Origin: CAZYPU01 sp964649665
Lineage (GTDB): Bacteria > Omnitrophota > Gorgyraeia > JABMRN01 > RBG-13-46-9
Direction of reading: 5' to 3'
NCBI GenBank assembly: GCA_964649665.1
Contig: CAZYPU010000001.1
Span: 20,339-84,338, forward strand
Length of the DNA: 64,000 nucleotides
A model generated the notes under the pieces. It ran no database searches. It was not told the DNA's origin and saw only the letters and a list, made by a program, of their open reading frames with translations. Both the position numbers and the translations under genes were made by a program. Within the stretch, counting starts at the first letter, position 1. The number at the start of each line of letters is the position of its first letter. Positions 7,514 to 16,064 of the stretch are shown in pieces.

Positions 7514-7633
7514 ATTCGCGCAGAAGGCCTTCTTTTCTTCAGGCCGCCGGCTTACTTTGTAGGTATAACGATGGTAGTCGCCGGATTAACCGGCTTTTGC
7601 TTGTTGGAGAAGTTCTTTAACAAGTTAGGCTGA
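7514..7633 (+). pseudogene. Remnant of a DUF2892 (YgaP-like) membrane protein
   Basis: An open frame without a start codon ends in GLTGFCLLEKFFNKLG followed by TGA. That ending is very like the C-terminus of DUF2892 inner-membrane proteins (typically TGFCP-[LM]-E-x-LLKKLG). The Pro of the TGFCP motif is Leu here, and the N-terminal half and start are gone, so it is read as a decaying fragment. The rest of 7509-7846 shows no gene, only the promoter at 7769-7797. Confidence 0.45.
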
Positions 7634-7768
7634 AAAAGTCGTGTAGTTTGAAGTAACAGTTGAATTTCGGGGGCGTAGTGCTTAATTCTGACGCAGGATG
7701 TGCGCGAATTGGGCATTGAGCCCCTATAATTCTTCACGTTAGTAATGAAAAAGGAAGCTGGATTTTTG

Positions 7769-7797
7769 TTGACTTAACCGACCATATGTGCTACGAT
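7769..7797 (+). promoter_or_regulatory. Promoter of the lipase-acyl ligase pair
   Basis: TTGACT (7769-7774), 17-bp spacer, TACGAT (7792-7797), about 50 bp before ATG 7847. Confidence 0.6.
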
Positions 7798-7846
7798 ATG
7801 ACTGCTTTGGCTGGCCTCACAACGACAGCTCAAAAACGGAATAAAG

Positions 7847-8662
7847 ATGAAAAAGTGCGGGAAAAGAAACATATTTTACAGGCAATGGGGATGCTCTGCC
7901 CCTAAGGCCGCCCTGCTTCTGATTCACGGCCTCGGCGGACACAGTAATAACTGGGAGTACTTTTCGGACTATTTTGTCCATAACGGCATTGCCTGTTACG
8001 CGCTTGAGCTAAAAGGCTTTGGCGAGGATGTAAAGAACCGCGTTAAGGGGCACATAGATTCGCTCGATACCTATGTAAAGGATGTTCGCCGGCTTCACCA
8101 TATCATAAAAAGAGAGCACAGGGGAAAGAAGGTTTTTGTGGCCGGCGAAAGCATGGGTGGGCTCATCGCTTTCATAGCGGCGATTAAAAAGCCGGATTTG
8201 TTCAGCGGGCTTATATGCATATCGCCCGGCTTCGGAAGCCTCTTGAAATTTTCATTTCTGGATTATACAAAAATGACGCTGGCATGGCTTCATAAACCGA
8301 AAAAACAGTTTGTCATGCCGTTTGACTCCGAGATGTGCACCCGCGATCCGAAATGCCGCAAGCAGATGGATTCGGATCCGCTCGAGCACAGGTTTGCCAC
8401 GCCGGGCCTTCTCCTGAACGTATTGCTCGGCCAGATGTATTCAAGCCTCCTGAAACGTAAAGTCAGGATGCGCACGCTTTTTTTGCTCGGCGAAAAGGAC
8501 ACCTTCGTGTGCGGCCGGTCCAGTCGGAAGATTTTCGAGGGCCTCAAAACGAAAGATAAGCAATTAATCAAATACTCCGAAATGCGCCACACCCTTACGG
8601 CGGAGCTCGGGAGGGAAAAAGTTTTCGGCGATGCCTTCGAATGGGTTGAAAAAAGAATATAA
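7847..8662 (+). CDS. Alpha/beta hydrolase, monoacylglycerol lipase-like
   Basis: 271 residues with the alpha/beta hydrolase fold. Visible elements: oxyanion-hole region LLIHGLGGHSNNW (about residue 24), nucleophile elbow GESMGG (about 102-107, Ser nucleophile), acid-residue strand LFLLGEKD, and the C-terminal His in MRHTLTAE. This order and the RGHIDS-like segment (KGHIDSLDTY) fit the monoacylglycerol lipase/lysophospholipase branch (Hydrolase_4). It has no signal peptide, so it is cytoplasmic. It is a close paralogue of the gene at 10452 and stops 1 bp before an acyl-activating enzyme, suggesting that it releases fatty acids that are then activated. Confidence 0.8.
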   Translation: MKKCGKRNIFYRQWGCSAPKAALLLIHGLGGHSNNWEYFSDYFVHNGIACYALELKGFGEDVKNRVKGHIDSLDTYVKDVRRLHHIIKREHRGKKVFVAGESMGGLIAFIAAIKKPDLFSGLICISPGFGSLLKFSFLDYTKMTLAWLHKPKKQFVMPFDSEMCTRDPKCRKQMDSDPLEHRFATPGLLLNVLLGQMYSSLLKRKVRMRTLFLLGEKDTFVCGRSSRKIFEGLKTKDKQLIKYSEMRHTLTAELGREKVFGDAFEWVEKRI

Positions 8663-8663
8663 A

Positions 8664-10376
8664 ATGATCAACTCAATGGTAAAAACCGTTTTGCAGAACC
8701 TTACCATAAGGGATATCCTGGAGGCGATAAATAAAAAATATGGTCAAAGGCCGGCTCTCAGGGTTAAGACAAAAGATGGGCGTTTAAAAGATATTTCGTA
8801 TGTCAAACTGGGACGCAGGGTAGTTACCGTCTCTTCGGCGCTTATGGAGCTCGGCGTAAAAAAAGCCGATAAAGTCGCCATACTTTCCGAGAACAGGCCC
8901 GAGTGGGCGCTCGCGTACTTCGGTATCATATCCTGCGCCGGCATAGTGGTGCCCATCGATGTCAAGCTGAGCACAAAGGAAATCCAGTTCATAATGAATG
9001 ACAGCCGGGTAAAATGCGTGTTTGTGAGCGCAAAATACATCCCCGTGATAGATGAGTTGAAAACAGTCCTTCCCAATCTCGAACATATAATCCTTTTGGA
9101 CAGAGCGGGCCGCGGGGATGTAATGCTTCTGAAAAACCTGAGCCGGCACAGGGGAAAACAAAGAGGCCGTCCCGTATATCCCGACGATACCTCGCTGATC
9201 GTATACACATCCGGCACAACGGGCGTCGCCAAGGGTGTCGAGATAAGCTACAGAAACCTCTTATTTCAGGTGCTGGCCTTCAGCGAGATAATTCACTCGA
9301 GCCCCGACGATAACCTCCTTTCGGTTTTGCCGTTAAATCACATGCTTGAAATAACAGGCGGCCTGATAGCCCCCTTATACGGCGGCGCATGCATTACTTA
9401 CTCCGACAACCTTAAGGCCGGCACGCTTTTGCCGCTCATGAAAGAGACAAAAACCACCGTGATGATTTGCGTGCCTCTTGTATTAAAGTTGATGCACGGC
9501 GGCATCATGAAAAAAATCGCCAGGCTTTCACCGGGCAGGCGAAAGGCGTTCGGGGCGGCTCTTGCGCTTTCAAGGGCTCTTCTTAAACTCAACGTAAGGG
9601 TGGGAAAGGCGCTTTTCGCGCCCATTCACGAGGAATTCGGCGGGCACTTGCGCGGATTCATAAGCGGCGGGGCGCCGCTTGACGCTGATGTGGAGGTAGA
9701 TTTAAACGCCCTGGGCTTCAGGGTACTGCAGGGCTACGGCCTTACGGAAACCGCGCCGGTCATATCGGTCAATACTTTTAATAATAATAAATTTGCCTCC
9801 GTGGGAAAACCCCTGTCGGGAGTCGAGGTAAAGATCCTTAAAAAGAACAAATTTTCCCGCGAAGGCGAAATTATAACCCGCGGGCCGCACGTGATGAAGG
9901 GCTACTTTAACAATCCGGAAAAGACCGCGGAGGTAATAAGGGGCGGCTGGCTCCATACCGGCGACATAGGTTATTTCGACAGGGACAATTTCCTGTTGAT
10001 ATCCGGCCGGATCAAAAATTTGATCGTCCTTGGCACCGGCAAAAAAGTTTTTCCGGAAGAAGTGGAAGCCGTAATGGAGAAGAGCCCTTACATAAAAGAG
10101 ATATCGGTCCTCGGAAGAATTGCCGGGCGCGGCATCCGTAAGGGCCATGAGGAAGTTTACGCTGTTATCGTGCCCGATCTCGAGGCGTTCGGAGAAAGCG
10201 AAAGCCCCGACAGTGAAAACATAAGAAAAAAGATATCCGCGGAAGTAAGCCGCCTGGGCAGGAATTTAGCCGAGTACAAAAGGATAACGGACTTTCAGAT
10301 CCGGTTTCAGGAGCTTCCGAGAACAGTAACAAAGAAAATAAAGCGAAAAGCCGTTCGCGAGATGATCAACGTTTAA
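8664..10376 (+). CDS. AMP-dependent acyl-CoA/acyl-ACP synthetase (long-chain fatty acid ligase)
   Basis: 570 residues of the ANL adenylating superfamily. The phosphate-binding motif YTSGTTGVAKGV (about residue 178), GYGLTETAPVIS (A5 motif), HTGDIGYFDRDN with SGRIKNLIV (A7-A8), and a final catalytic-type lysine region (TVTKKIKRKAVR) are in the right order. These enzymes form acyl-AMP and pass the acyl group to CoA or ACP. Start set at ATG 8664, one base after the upstream stop, instead of an in-frame upstream codon inside the lipase gene. Together with the flanking hydrolases it probably takes part in lipid remodelling or fatty acid salvage. Chain length and acceptor are not determined. Confidence 0.85.
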   Translation: MINSMVKTVLQNLTIRDILEAINKKYGQRPALRVKTKDGRLKDISYVKLGRRVVTVSSALMELGVKKADKVAILSENRPEWALAYFGIISCAGIVVPIDVKLSTKEIQFIMNDSRVKCVFVSAKYIPVIDELKTVLPNLEHIILLDRAGRGDVMLLKNLSRHRGKQRGRPVYPDDTSLIVYTSGTTGVAKGVEISYRNLLFQVLAFSEIIHSSPDDNLLSVLPLNHMLEITGGLIAPLYGGACITYSDNLKAGTLLPLMKETKTTVMICVPLVLKLMHGGIMKKIARLSPGRRKAFGAALALSRALLKLNVRVGKALFAPIHEEFGGHLRGFISGGAPLDADVEVDLNALGFRVLQGYGLTETAPVISVNTFNNNKFASVGKPLSGVEVKILKKNKFSREGEIITRGPHVMKGYFNNPEKTAEVIRGGWLHTGDIGYFDRDNFLLISGRIKNLIVLGTGKKVFPEEVEAVMEKSPYIKEISVLGRIAGRGIRKGHEEVYAVIVPDLEAFGESESPDSENIRKKISAEVSRLGRNLAEYKRITDFQIRFQELPRTVTKKIKRKAVREMINV

Positions 10377-10409
10377 CCGACTTGCCCTCCGAAGCGCTGC
10401 CTGTTCCGC

Positions 10410-10438
10410 TTGCAAAAATCCCTTTTTACAAGTATATT
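10410..10438 (+). promoter_or_regulatory. Promoter of the second hydrolase
   Basis: TTGCAA (10410-10415), 17-bp spacer, TATATT (10433-10438). ATG 10452 follows 13 bp later, with AAGGGG between. Confidence 0.65.
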
Positions 10439-10451
10439 TAGGTAAGGGGCA

Positions 10452-11264
10452 ATGATAAAAGAACACAAAAAAACGGGCACTTTGTACAGGAAATGGGCCG
10501 CCGAGTCGCCGAAAGCGGCGCTTCTATTGGTGCACGGCCTCGGCACGCACAGCGATTCCTGGAAATTTACGGGGGATTTTTTTCTTAAAAGAAATATATC
10601 CTCTTATGCCGTGGAATTAAGGGGATTCGGGGAGACCAAAGGCCTTAAGGGGCACATAGATTCTTTCGACACCTATTATAAGGACATAAAGACGCTGCGC
10701 GAGGTAATAACAGAGGAAAACGGCAATATAAAAGTTTTCCTCGCGGGCCAGAGTATGGGCGGCGTGATCGTTTTTACCGCCTCGGCGCTCTATCCGCGCA
10801 TTTTTGACGGGATCATATGCGTCGCGCCGGCTTTTACGACGAAGATTAAATTCAGCGCCATAGAACGCGCGGATATTTTCGCGTCGTTTTTTTATAACGG
10901 GAAAAAGAACTTCAACCTGCCGTTTTCCGCGGAAATGTGCACGAGGGACCCCCATCACCGAAAGACCATGGATTCCGACCACCGGGAGATAAGGTTCGCG
11001 ACATCGAACCTTCTTGTGTCAATATTCCTGGCGGGCCTGCGGGGAAGGATCTTAAAAAACAGGATCAAGCCCCCCGTATTGTTTCTTCTGGCGGGGGAGG
11101 ACGCGCTGGTTTCTTCCGGGGCGTGCAGAAAGGTATTTAAGGGCCTGAAGGTAAGAGATAAAACGCTGATAGAGTATCCCGGCATGTACCACGCCCTGAA
11201 CGTAGAGCTGGGCCGCGAGAAGGTTTTTGAGGATATCTTTAAATGGATAAAACATCGGTCGTGA
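10452..11264 (+). CDS. Alpha/beta hydrolase, monoacylglycerol lipase-like (paralogue)
   Basis: 270 residues, similar along its whole length to the hydrolase at 7847 (shared LLxHGLGxHSxxW, KGHIDSxDTYxKD, AEMCTRDPxxRKxMDSD, RFAT). Nucleophile elbow GQSMGG, acid strand LFLLAGEDALV and His in MYHALNVE are present. The shared CTRDP/DSD block is specific to this pair and marks a recent duplication around the acyl ligase. Its last 22 bases overlap the next gene, so the two are translationally coupled. Confidence 0.8.
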   Translation: MIKEHKKTGTLYRKWAAESPKAALLLVHGLGTHSDSWKFTGDFFLKRNISSYAVELRGFGETKGLKGHIDSFDTYYKDIKTLREVITEENGNIKVFLAGQSMGGVIVFTASALYPRIFDGIICVAPAFTTKIKFSAIERADIFASFFYNGKKNFNLPFSAEMCTRDPHHRKTMDSDHREIRFATSNLLVSIFLAGLRGRILKNRIKPPVLFLLAGEDALVSSGACRKVFKGLKVRDKTLIEYPGMYHALNVELGREKVFEDIFKWIKHRS

Positions 11265-12079
11265 GGAAGTATCTATATTTCAGCCTGTTTTTTTGCGCGA
11301 TAATCTGCTTATGCACAAGCGTTGTTACCGCCCGGGCGCTCGCGGAGCCGGTAAAGGGCGCGCTTCTGACAGAGGACGGGGTTTCGATCGCGTACGAGCG
11401 GTACAAAAACGGGTTTGAAAAAGTAATTATAATATGCCCGGGTTTCTACAACAGCAAGAAAAACAGGTGGATGCGCAAAACCGCGGATTTTATATCTTCC
11501 AGGTATGACGTTATAATCTTTGACCCGAGGGGCCACGGCGAAAGCGGCGGGAAATTTACCTGGTCAGCCAAAGAGCACTGCGATCTGAACGCCGTTATTG
11601 ATTACGCGATAGCCGAAGGGTACGGGGCCGTGGGGGTGGTGGCTTTTTCCCTCGGAGCGGCCTCGGCTATTAATGCTGCCTCGGGCAGGGGCGATATAGA
11701 CAGCATGGTATTGATAAGCGCCCCGTCGAGTTTCAGGATGGTCAACTTCCACTTCTGGGAGCCGGGAATGCTCTCGGACCTGAAAGACAATATAGACTGT
11801 AAATGGGAAGGTAAGGGCGCGAGGTTCGGCAGTATCTTTACGCCGAAGGACAGGCCCATAGACACGATAGGCCTGATAAAGACCACACCGATGCTTTTTA
11901 TACACGGTGACAGGGACTGGCTCATTAAGGACCGCCATTCCAGGAAGCTTTATCGGGCGGCGCGGGTTTATAAAAAAATAGAAATAATCAAAAACGGGCT
12001 TCACGCGGAGAGGATTATCCAGTTTAATCCCGATAAGATAAAGAAACTTATACTCGAGTGGTTTTCGGAAACGCTTTAA
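11243..12079 (+). CDS. Exported or membrane-anchored alpha/beta hydrolase
   Basis: 278 residues. Residues about 8-35 form a hydrophobic signal/anchor (YLYFSLFFCAIICLCTSVV) ending in Ala-rich sequence, so the enzyme acts outside the inner membrane. The hydrolase core has IIICPGFYNSKKN (oxyanion region), DPRGHGES (typical of the family), the nucleophile elbow AFSLGAAS, acid strand LFIHGDRDW and a late His (GLHAERI). It is more distant from the two lipases next to it. It overlaps the upstream gene by 22 bp. Its substrate is unknown. Confidence 0.7.
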   Translation: MDKTSVVRKYLYFSLFFCAIICLCTSVVTARALAEPVKGALLTEDGVSIAYERYKNGFEKVIIICPGFYNSKKNRWMRKTADFISSRYDVIIFDPRGHGESGGKFTWSAKEHCDLNAVIDYAIAEGYGAVGVVAFSLGAASAINAASGRGDIDSMVLISAPSSFRMVNFHFWEPGMLSDLKDNIDCKWEGKGARFGSIFTPKDRPIDTIGLIKTTPMLFIHGDRDWLIKDRHSRKLYRAARVYKKIEIIKNGLHAERIIQFNPDKIKKLILEWFSETL

Positions 12080-12094
12080 GTCTGATAATTTTAT

Positions 12095-12123
12095 TTGAAA
12101 TTACGCATTTTATGCGATATACT
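12095..12123 (+). promoter_or_regulatory. Promoter of the gene at 12152
   Basis: TTGAAA (12095-12100), 17-bp spacer, TATACT (12118-12123). Confidence 0.7.
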
Positions 12124-12151
12124 TTATACCGCTTCTGTAAATCAGGAATAA

Positions 12152-12523
12152 ATGGTTAACATGAAAAGATTTACGTTATATTTACTGAGATGGCAGCTTA
12201 GCACGCCGATTCTCTGGCTGGTGATCAGGCGTTTAGGCGTGGGAATATGGCCCACGATTATAGCCAACTTTATCGGGGGGAGCATATTTTTCTGGGTGGA
12301 CAAATTTATTTTTACGTCTAAAGCGGTTGAGATGTGGCATTTTAAAGAAAATGGAAAATGCGATAACTGCGGGAAAGTTACCAGCCTCTGGAGGCTGGTC
12401 CTGGCCCCGAACTACGACAAGAGCCGCGCCAAGCCGAAATTTTTCTGCATGGAATGTTCGAAGAAAAGAACGGACGAACTGAGGCGCGAGGGAATAAAAA
12501 TCCGCGGAAAAAGCGGCAGGTAA
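12152..12523 (+). CDS. Membrane protein with C-terminal zinc-finger-like CxxC pairs, unknown
   Basis: 123 residues. The N-terminal half has one or two hydrophobic helices (STPILWLVIRRLGV, TIIANFIGGSIFFWVDKFIF) resembling the last helices of small multi-pass proteins; the C-terminal half is soluble with CDNC and CMEC pairs about 40 residues apart, which could hold a zinc ion. The tail is basic. A weak AGGA 7 nt upstream favours ATG 12152 over ATG 12161. It converges with the dihydrouridine synthase gene 9 bp away. The combination is not one I can name. Confidence 0.55.
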   Translation: MVNMKRFTLYLLRWQLSTPILWLVIRRLGVGIWPTIIANFIGGSIFFWVDKFIFTSKAVEMWHFKENGKCDNCGKVTSLWRLVLAPNYDKSRAKPKFFCMECSKKRTDELRREGIKIRGKSGR

Positions 12524-12532
12524 GGAGAGTTC

Positions 12533-13483
12533 TTATTTTCCCGGAATTCGATCAATCAGGCGGATCAGGTCGCGATACGAGCCTACCCTCGAGATGCGGT
12601 CGCGGATTCTCGCGGCCTCAGGGATGCCTTTAAGATACCACATTGCTACCTTGCCCATGAAGCCCGCCTTGCTGGAATCCGCTATATCCTTGTATTTTTC
12701 TATGTAAGCCAGGTGGGTTTTCAGTGTTTTTTTCTTTACGGATAGCTCCGGATCCTCAGGGGCCACGCCGTTTTTAAGATATCTTTCAATATTTCCGAAT
12801 ATCCAGGGATTGCCGAGCGCGCCCCTTGCCACCAGTATCCCGTCGCACCCGGTTTCATCAAGCATTTTTTTGGCCATTGAAGGATTGAATATATTGCCGC
12901 TTCCGAAGACGGGTATTCTTAGAGCGGTTTTCACCTTTTTTATCGATTCGTAATCGATATCGCCGGAATAGCCCTGCGATACCGTCCTGCCGTGTATAAA
13001 AAGAATGGACGCCCCGTTATCCTGGCATATTTCGGCGATCCTGACGGATTCATCCGCATCCCTTTTGTAAAAACCACTTCGCAGCTTGACCGTGATCGGG
13101 ATACGCAGCCCGGAAGCCAGTTTCTTAACAATTTTACCCAGCTGCCGCGGATTTTTTAAGAGCGCCGCGCCGGCGCTTTTTTTGAGTACTTTTTTTGCGG
13201 GGCAGGCGCTGTTTATGTCCAGAAAGGATATATCAGCAAAGTTTGGCAGTTTTTGAGCGGCCTCAAGCATTACCGAAGGGTCATGCCCCAGTAACTGCGC
13301 TGCCAGCGGCGAATCTTTCTTAAGGGTTTTCAGCAGGCGCCTGTTTTTCGGATGATCGTAAAGCAGGGCCCTCGCGTCAAGCATTTCAAAAAAACAATGC
13401 GCGGCGCCCAGCGAGCGGCTTACAAGCCGGAAAGAAAGGTCGGTTACCCCTGACATGGGGGCCAGATATATTCCAGGATCCAT
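12533..13483 (-). CDS. tRNA-dihydrouridine synthase (Dus family)
   Basis: 316 residues, normal for DusB-type enzymes. It reduces uridines in the tRNA D-loop with NADPH and FMN. Seen: N-terminal YLAPMSGVTDLSFR (FMN-binding start of the TIM barrel), DINSACPAKKV with the catalytic Cys, the FMN/tRNA His in FIHGRTVSQGYSG, VFGSGNIF and DGILVARGALGNPWIF (phosphate-binding end). The DINSACP site replaces the usual DIN-x-GCP Gly by Ala. I place the start at ATG 13483; a GTG one codon upstream is also in frame. The -10 box is 6 bp away, so the mRNA is predicted to be leaderless. Confidence 0.85.
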   Translation of the reverse strand: MDPGIYLAPMSGVTDLSFRLVSRSLGAAHCFFEMLDARALLYDHPKNRRLLKTLKKDSPLAAQLLGHDPSVMLEAAQKLPNFADISFLDINSACPAKKVLKKSAGAALLKNPRQLGKIVKKLASGLRIPITVKLRSGFYKRDADESVRIAEICQDNGASILFIHGRTVSQGYSGDIDYESIKKVKTALRIPVFGSGNIFNPSMAKKMLDETGCDGILVARGALGNPWIFGNIERYLKNGVAPEDPELSVKKKTLKTHLAYIEKYKDIADSSKAGFMGKVAMWYLKGIPEAARIRDRISRVGSYRDLIRLIDRIPGK

Positions 13484-13489
13484 CACGCT

Positions 13490-13495
13490 ATTATA
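13490..13495 (-). promoter_or_regulatory. -10 box of the dihydrouridine synthase gene
   Basis: TATAAT on the minus strand, 6 bp from the ATG at 13483. No convincing -35 box is seen. It faces away from the promoter at 13508-13536. Confidence 0.55.
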
Positions 13496-13507
13496 CTATG
13501 AATTTCG

Positions 13508-13536
13508 TTGATAGAGAAGAGAGTTTCTGGTATTAT
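13508..13536 (+). promoter_or_regulatory. Promoter of the flavoprotein-Maf-methyltransferase operon
   Basis: TTGATA (13508-13513), 17-bp spacer, TATTAT (13531-13536). ATG 13548 is 11 bp from the -10 box, leaving a leader of at most about 5 nt. Confidence 0.75.
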
Positions 13537-13547
13537 ATTATCCTCTC

Positions 13548-14783
13548 ATGGAAAAAATCGACGCAATCATAATCGGTGCCGGACCGGCCGGCATGATGGC
13601 TGCCATTCGCGCCGCGGAAAGAAAGAAAAGAGTTCTCCTCCTTGAGCGCAGCGATACCCCCGGCAGGAAGCTCCTCATCTCGGGAAAGGGCCGGTGCAAC
13701 CTGACGAATTCCCGCGATGTCGCGGATTTTCTCGGAAAATTTTCGCCCTCGGGGAATTTTTTAAGAAACGCATTCGCGAGATTTTTCAGCGCCGACCTTA
13801 TATCGTTTTTTGAAGGCTCCGGCCTTAAGCTTAAGACAGAACGCGGCGGCCGCGTATTTCCACAAAGCGATAGGGCGGGCGATGTCCTCGCCGTATTAGA
13901 ATCAAAGCTGAAAAACAGGAATATTAAAATCCTCCGCGCCCAGCGCGCGCGCGAAATCGTCGTGAAGAACAAAAAAATAGAAGGTGTCCTGACGTATTCC
14001 GGCAGGCGTTTCAGGGCTCCGCACGTCGCCATTGCCACGGGCGGCCTTTCCTATCCACGGACGGGCTCAACGGGAGATGGATACGCCCTCGCTGAAAAAC
14101 TAAAACATGACGTCATACCTTTAAAGCCGGCGCTTTCGCCCATTCTCATCAAAGAAAAATTTATACGGCCCTGGCAGGGCGTATCGCTTAAAAACGCGCG
14201 CTTAACGCTTTTTTCCGGGGGCAAAAAAATAGACGAAAGATTCGGCGAAATGGTGTTTACCCACTTTGGTCTATCGGGCCCGGTTGTCCTCGACATAAGC
14301 GCCTCTGTGTACGACGCGCTAAAAGAAAAAGGCGAGGCATCGATATCCATTAACTTCAAGCCCGCCCTGGACCACAAAAAACTGGACGCGAGACTATTGC
14401 GCGAATTTGAGGCGGCTCCGAGAAAAAGCGTAAAAAGCATATTTAAGAATCTGCTGCCGCGGGGCATAGTAGAACGATTCCTCGAATATTGCGGCATGGA
14501 CCCGAATAAAAACGCGTGCCGGATCACCTCCGGGGAAAGAAAAAAACTTATAAACGGATTATTTGATCTAAGGTTAAGCGTATCCGGCGTAATGCCGGTC
14601 AAAGAGGGTATCATCACAAGGGGCGGCGTGAATACAAAGGAAATAAACCCCAAGACCATGGAGTCAAAAATTGTAAAGGGGCTTTTTTTTGCGGGCGAAG
14701 TAATAGACGTGGATGCCGCGACAGGCGGATACAACATGCAGGCGGCATTTTCCATGGGATGGGTTTGCGGGGATAACATATGA
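13548..14783 (+). CDS. HI0933/YhiN-type NAD(P)/FAD-dependent oxidoreductase (BaiN-like)
   Basis: 411 residues, typical length. The N-terminal Rossmann motif IIIGAGPAGMMAAIRAA binds FAD; ERSDTPGRKLLISGKGRCNLTN is the hallmark of the HI0933/YhiN family; GGLSYPRTGSTGDGYALA and the C-terminal FAGEVIDVDAATGGYNMQAAFSMG close the FAD site. Family members include a bile-acid reductase (BaiN), but most have no known substrate. First gene of a three-gene overlapping unit (ATGA overlap with maf at 14780). Confidence 0.85.
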   Translation: MEKIDAIIIGAGPAGMMAAIRAAERKKRVLLLERSDTPGRKLLISGKGRCNLTNSRDVADFLGKFSPSGNFLRNAFARFFSADLISFFEGSGLKLKTERGGRVFPQSDRAGDVLAVLESKLKNRNIKILRAQRAREIVVKNKKIEGVLTYSGRRFRAPHVAIATGGLSYPRTGSTGDGYALAEKLKHDVIPLKPALSPILIKEKFIRPWQGVSLKNARLTLFSGGKKIDERFGEMVFTHFGLSGPVVLDISASVYDALKEKGEASISINFKPALDHKKLDARLLREFEAAPRKSVKSIFKNLLPRGIVERFLEYCGMDPNKNACRITSGERKKLINGLFDLRLSVSGVMPVKEGIITRGGVNTKEINPKTMESKIVKGLFFAGEVIDVDAATGGYNMQAAFSMGWVCGDNI

Positions 14784-15367
14784 AACACAGAATAATATTG
14801 GCCTCGGCGTCAAAGAGGCGTTCAAGGATACTCAGGGAATGCGGCATACCGCACAGAGTTCTTGTAAGCGGGGCGCCTGAAAAAATGGAACACAAAAAAG
14901 GCGCGAGGTTCAACGCTCTTTGCAACGCCCGCGGCAAGGCCCAAAGAATAGCGTACAGGCAGGGGGAAGGTTTTATTATCGGCGCCGATACCATTGTGCT
15001 GCTGGGAAAGCGCCTTATCGGAAAGCCAAAGACGGGAAAAGAGGCAAAGCGCCTCCTTAAAGCGTTCTCGGCGAAGACAATCCTTGTCTATACCGGACTC
15101 TGCGTAATAGACGCCGCAAAAGGAAAATCGGCATGCGCTGTCGAGGTATCAAAAATCCGCGTCAAAAAACTATCGCGTAAAGAAATAAACGAATTTGTAA
15201 AAATAGCGGGCCCGCATGACAAGGCGGGCGGTTTTTCGATAGAGGGTCCAGGCGCGTTCATATTCGATAATGTAGAAGGCTCGTTCTATAATATACTGGG
15301 ACTGCCGCCGGCGAAACTCCATGAACTTTTTGAGAAATTAGGCGTGGACCTGTGCAAAATAACCTGA
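14780..15367 (+). CDS. maf: Maf family nucleoside triphosphate pyrophosphatase
   Basis: 195 residues. Maf proteins hydrolyse (often modified) nucleoside triphosphates to monophosphates and can affect septum formation. Motifs: N-terminal LASASKRRSRIL (substrate-binding S-x-x-R-R), FIIGADTIV (metal-binding Asp-Thr), KPKTGKEAKRLL, and the C-terminal DKAGGFSIEGPGAFIFDNVEGSFYN-type segment, where the usual YAGAYGIQG appears as DKAGGFSIEG. Start ATG 14780 overlaps the previous stop (ATGA). Its 3' end overlaps the next gene by 16 bp. Confidence 0.85.
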   Translation: MKHRIILASASKRRSRILRECGIPHRVLVSGAPEKMEHKKGARFNALCNARGKAQRIAYRQGEGFIIGADTIVLLGKRLIGKPKTGKEAKRLLKAFSAKTILVYTGLCVIDAAKGKSACAVEVSKIRVKKLSRKEINEFVKIAGPHDKAGGFSIEGPGAFIFDNVEGSFYNILGLPPAKLHELFEKLGVDLCKIT

Positions 15368-15975
15368 AATTGATATGCGAGCGCGCCATGCTGGAGGGGC
15401 GGAAGATAGACCTCGCCGGCTGTCATTACGGCAGGACCACCGGGCCGCTCCCGTTTCTAAAGAGGCCGACCAACTATTATTATTTTCTGGCCGGGCTTGT
15501 CCGCTCACGGGCAATGACGGATATACTGGAGATAGGAACGCATTTCGGCGGGGCCATCATGTCCATGCGGAGGGGCCTAAAGGCGGAAAGCGCGCCCCGG
15601 AGCAGGCTTGTGACCGTGGATATAGAGCGCAAAAATCCGGACGGTTTCGGGGAATATTCCGATATCGAGCGCATTACGGGCGATTCGCTGGACGCGGATG
15701 TCGCGAAAAAAGTATGTGAATGTTTCGGCGGGGCCATAGACCTTATTTTCATAGATTCGCTTCACGAATATGAGCATACCAGAAAAAATATAGATATTTA
15801 CGCCGGAGAGCTTAATCCGCGGTATATCGCGCTGGATGATATAAGGCAATGCGATTCGATGGCGCGCTTATGGAGGGACCTCCTTACGGAGTTTAAAGAA
15901 AACGCGTTCGACGCCTCGAATGTCTCTATCAGGAAAGGCGCCGGGTTCGGCGTCATAAAGTGGAGAAAAACTTAA
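15352..15975 (+). CDS. Class I SAM-dependent methyltransferase-like protein
   Basis: 207 residues. The SAM-binding motif I is ILEIGTHFGGA (about residue 58), followed by LVTVDIE (acidic end of strand 2) and IDLIFIDSLHEYEHTRKNIDIY (motif post-II), a set found in the Methyltransf_24 family, often near cell-surface or O-antigen modification genes. The final IRKGAGFGVIKWR strand is also typical. It uses GTG 15352 inside the end of maf, so expression is coupled. The acceptor is not known. Confidence 0.65.
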   Translation: MQNNLKLICERAMLEGRKIDLAGCHYGRTTGPLPFLKRPTNYYYFLAGLVRSRAMTDILEIGTHFGGAIMSMRRGLKAESAPRSRLVTVDIERKNPDGFGEYSDIERITGDSLDADVAKKVCECFGGAIDLIFIDSLHEYEHTRKNIDIYAGELNPRYIALDDIRQCDSMARLWRDLLTEFKENAFDASNVSIRKGAGFGVIKWRKT

Positions 15976-15993
15976 TAAAAGCGGCCGGCTCGC

Positions 15994-16022
15994 TTGCAAA
16001 TTATCCTTTCCGCAGGTATACT
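15994..16022 (+). promoter_or_regulatory. Promoter of the membrane protein at 16065
   Basis: TTGCAA (15994-15999), 17-bp spacer, TATACT (16017-16022). Confidence 0.7.
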
Positions 16023-16064
16023 TTTAATAAGTTGCCGGGATCGCGAAAGGAGGAGGGTTAAAGC

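Noticed and set aside
7552..7737. 61-codon minus-strand frame in the 7509-7846 gap
   Set aside because: No ribosome-binding site or family; the plus strand of the same stretch carries a recognisable DUF2892 remnant.
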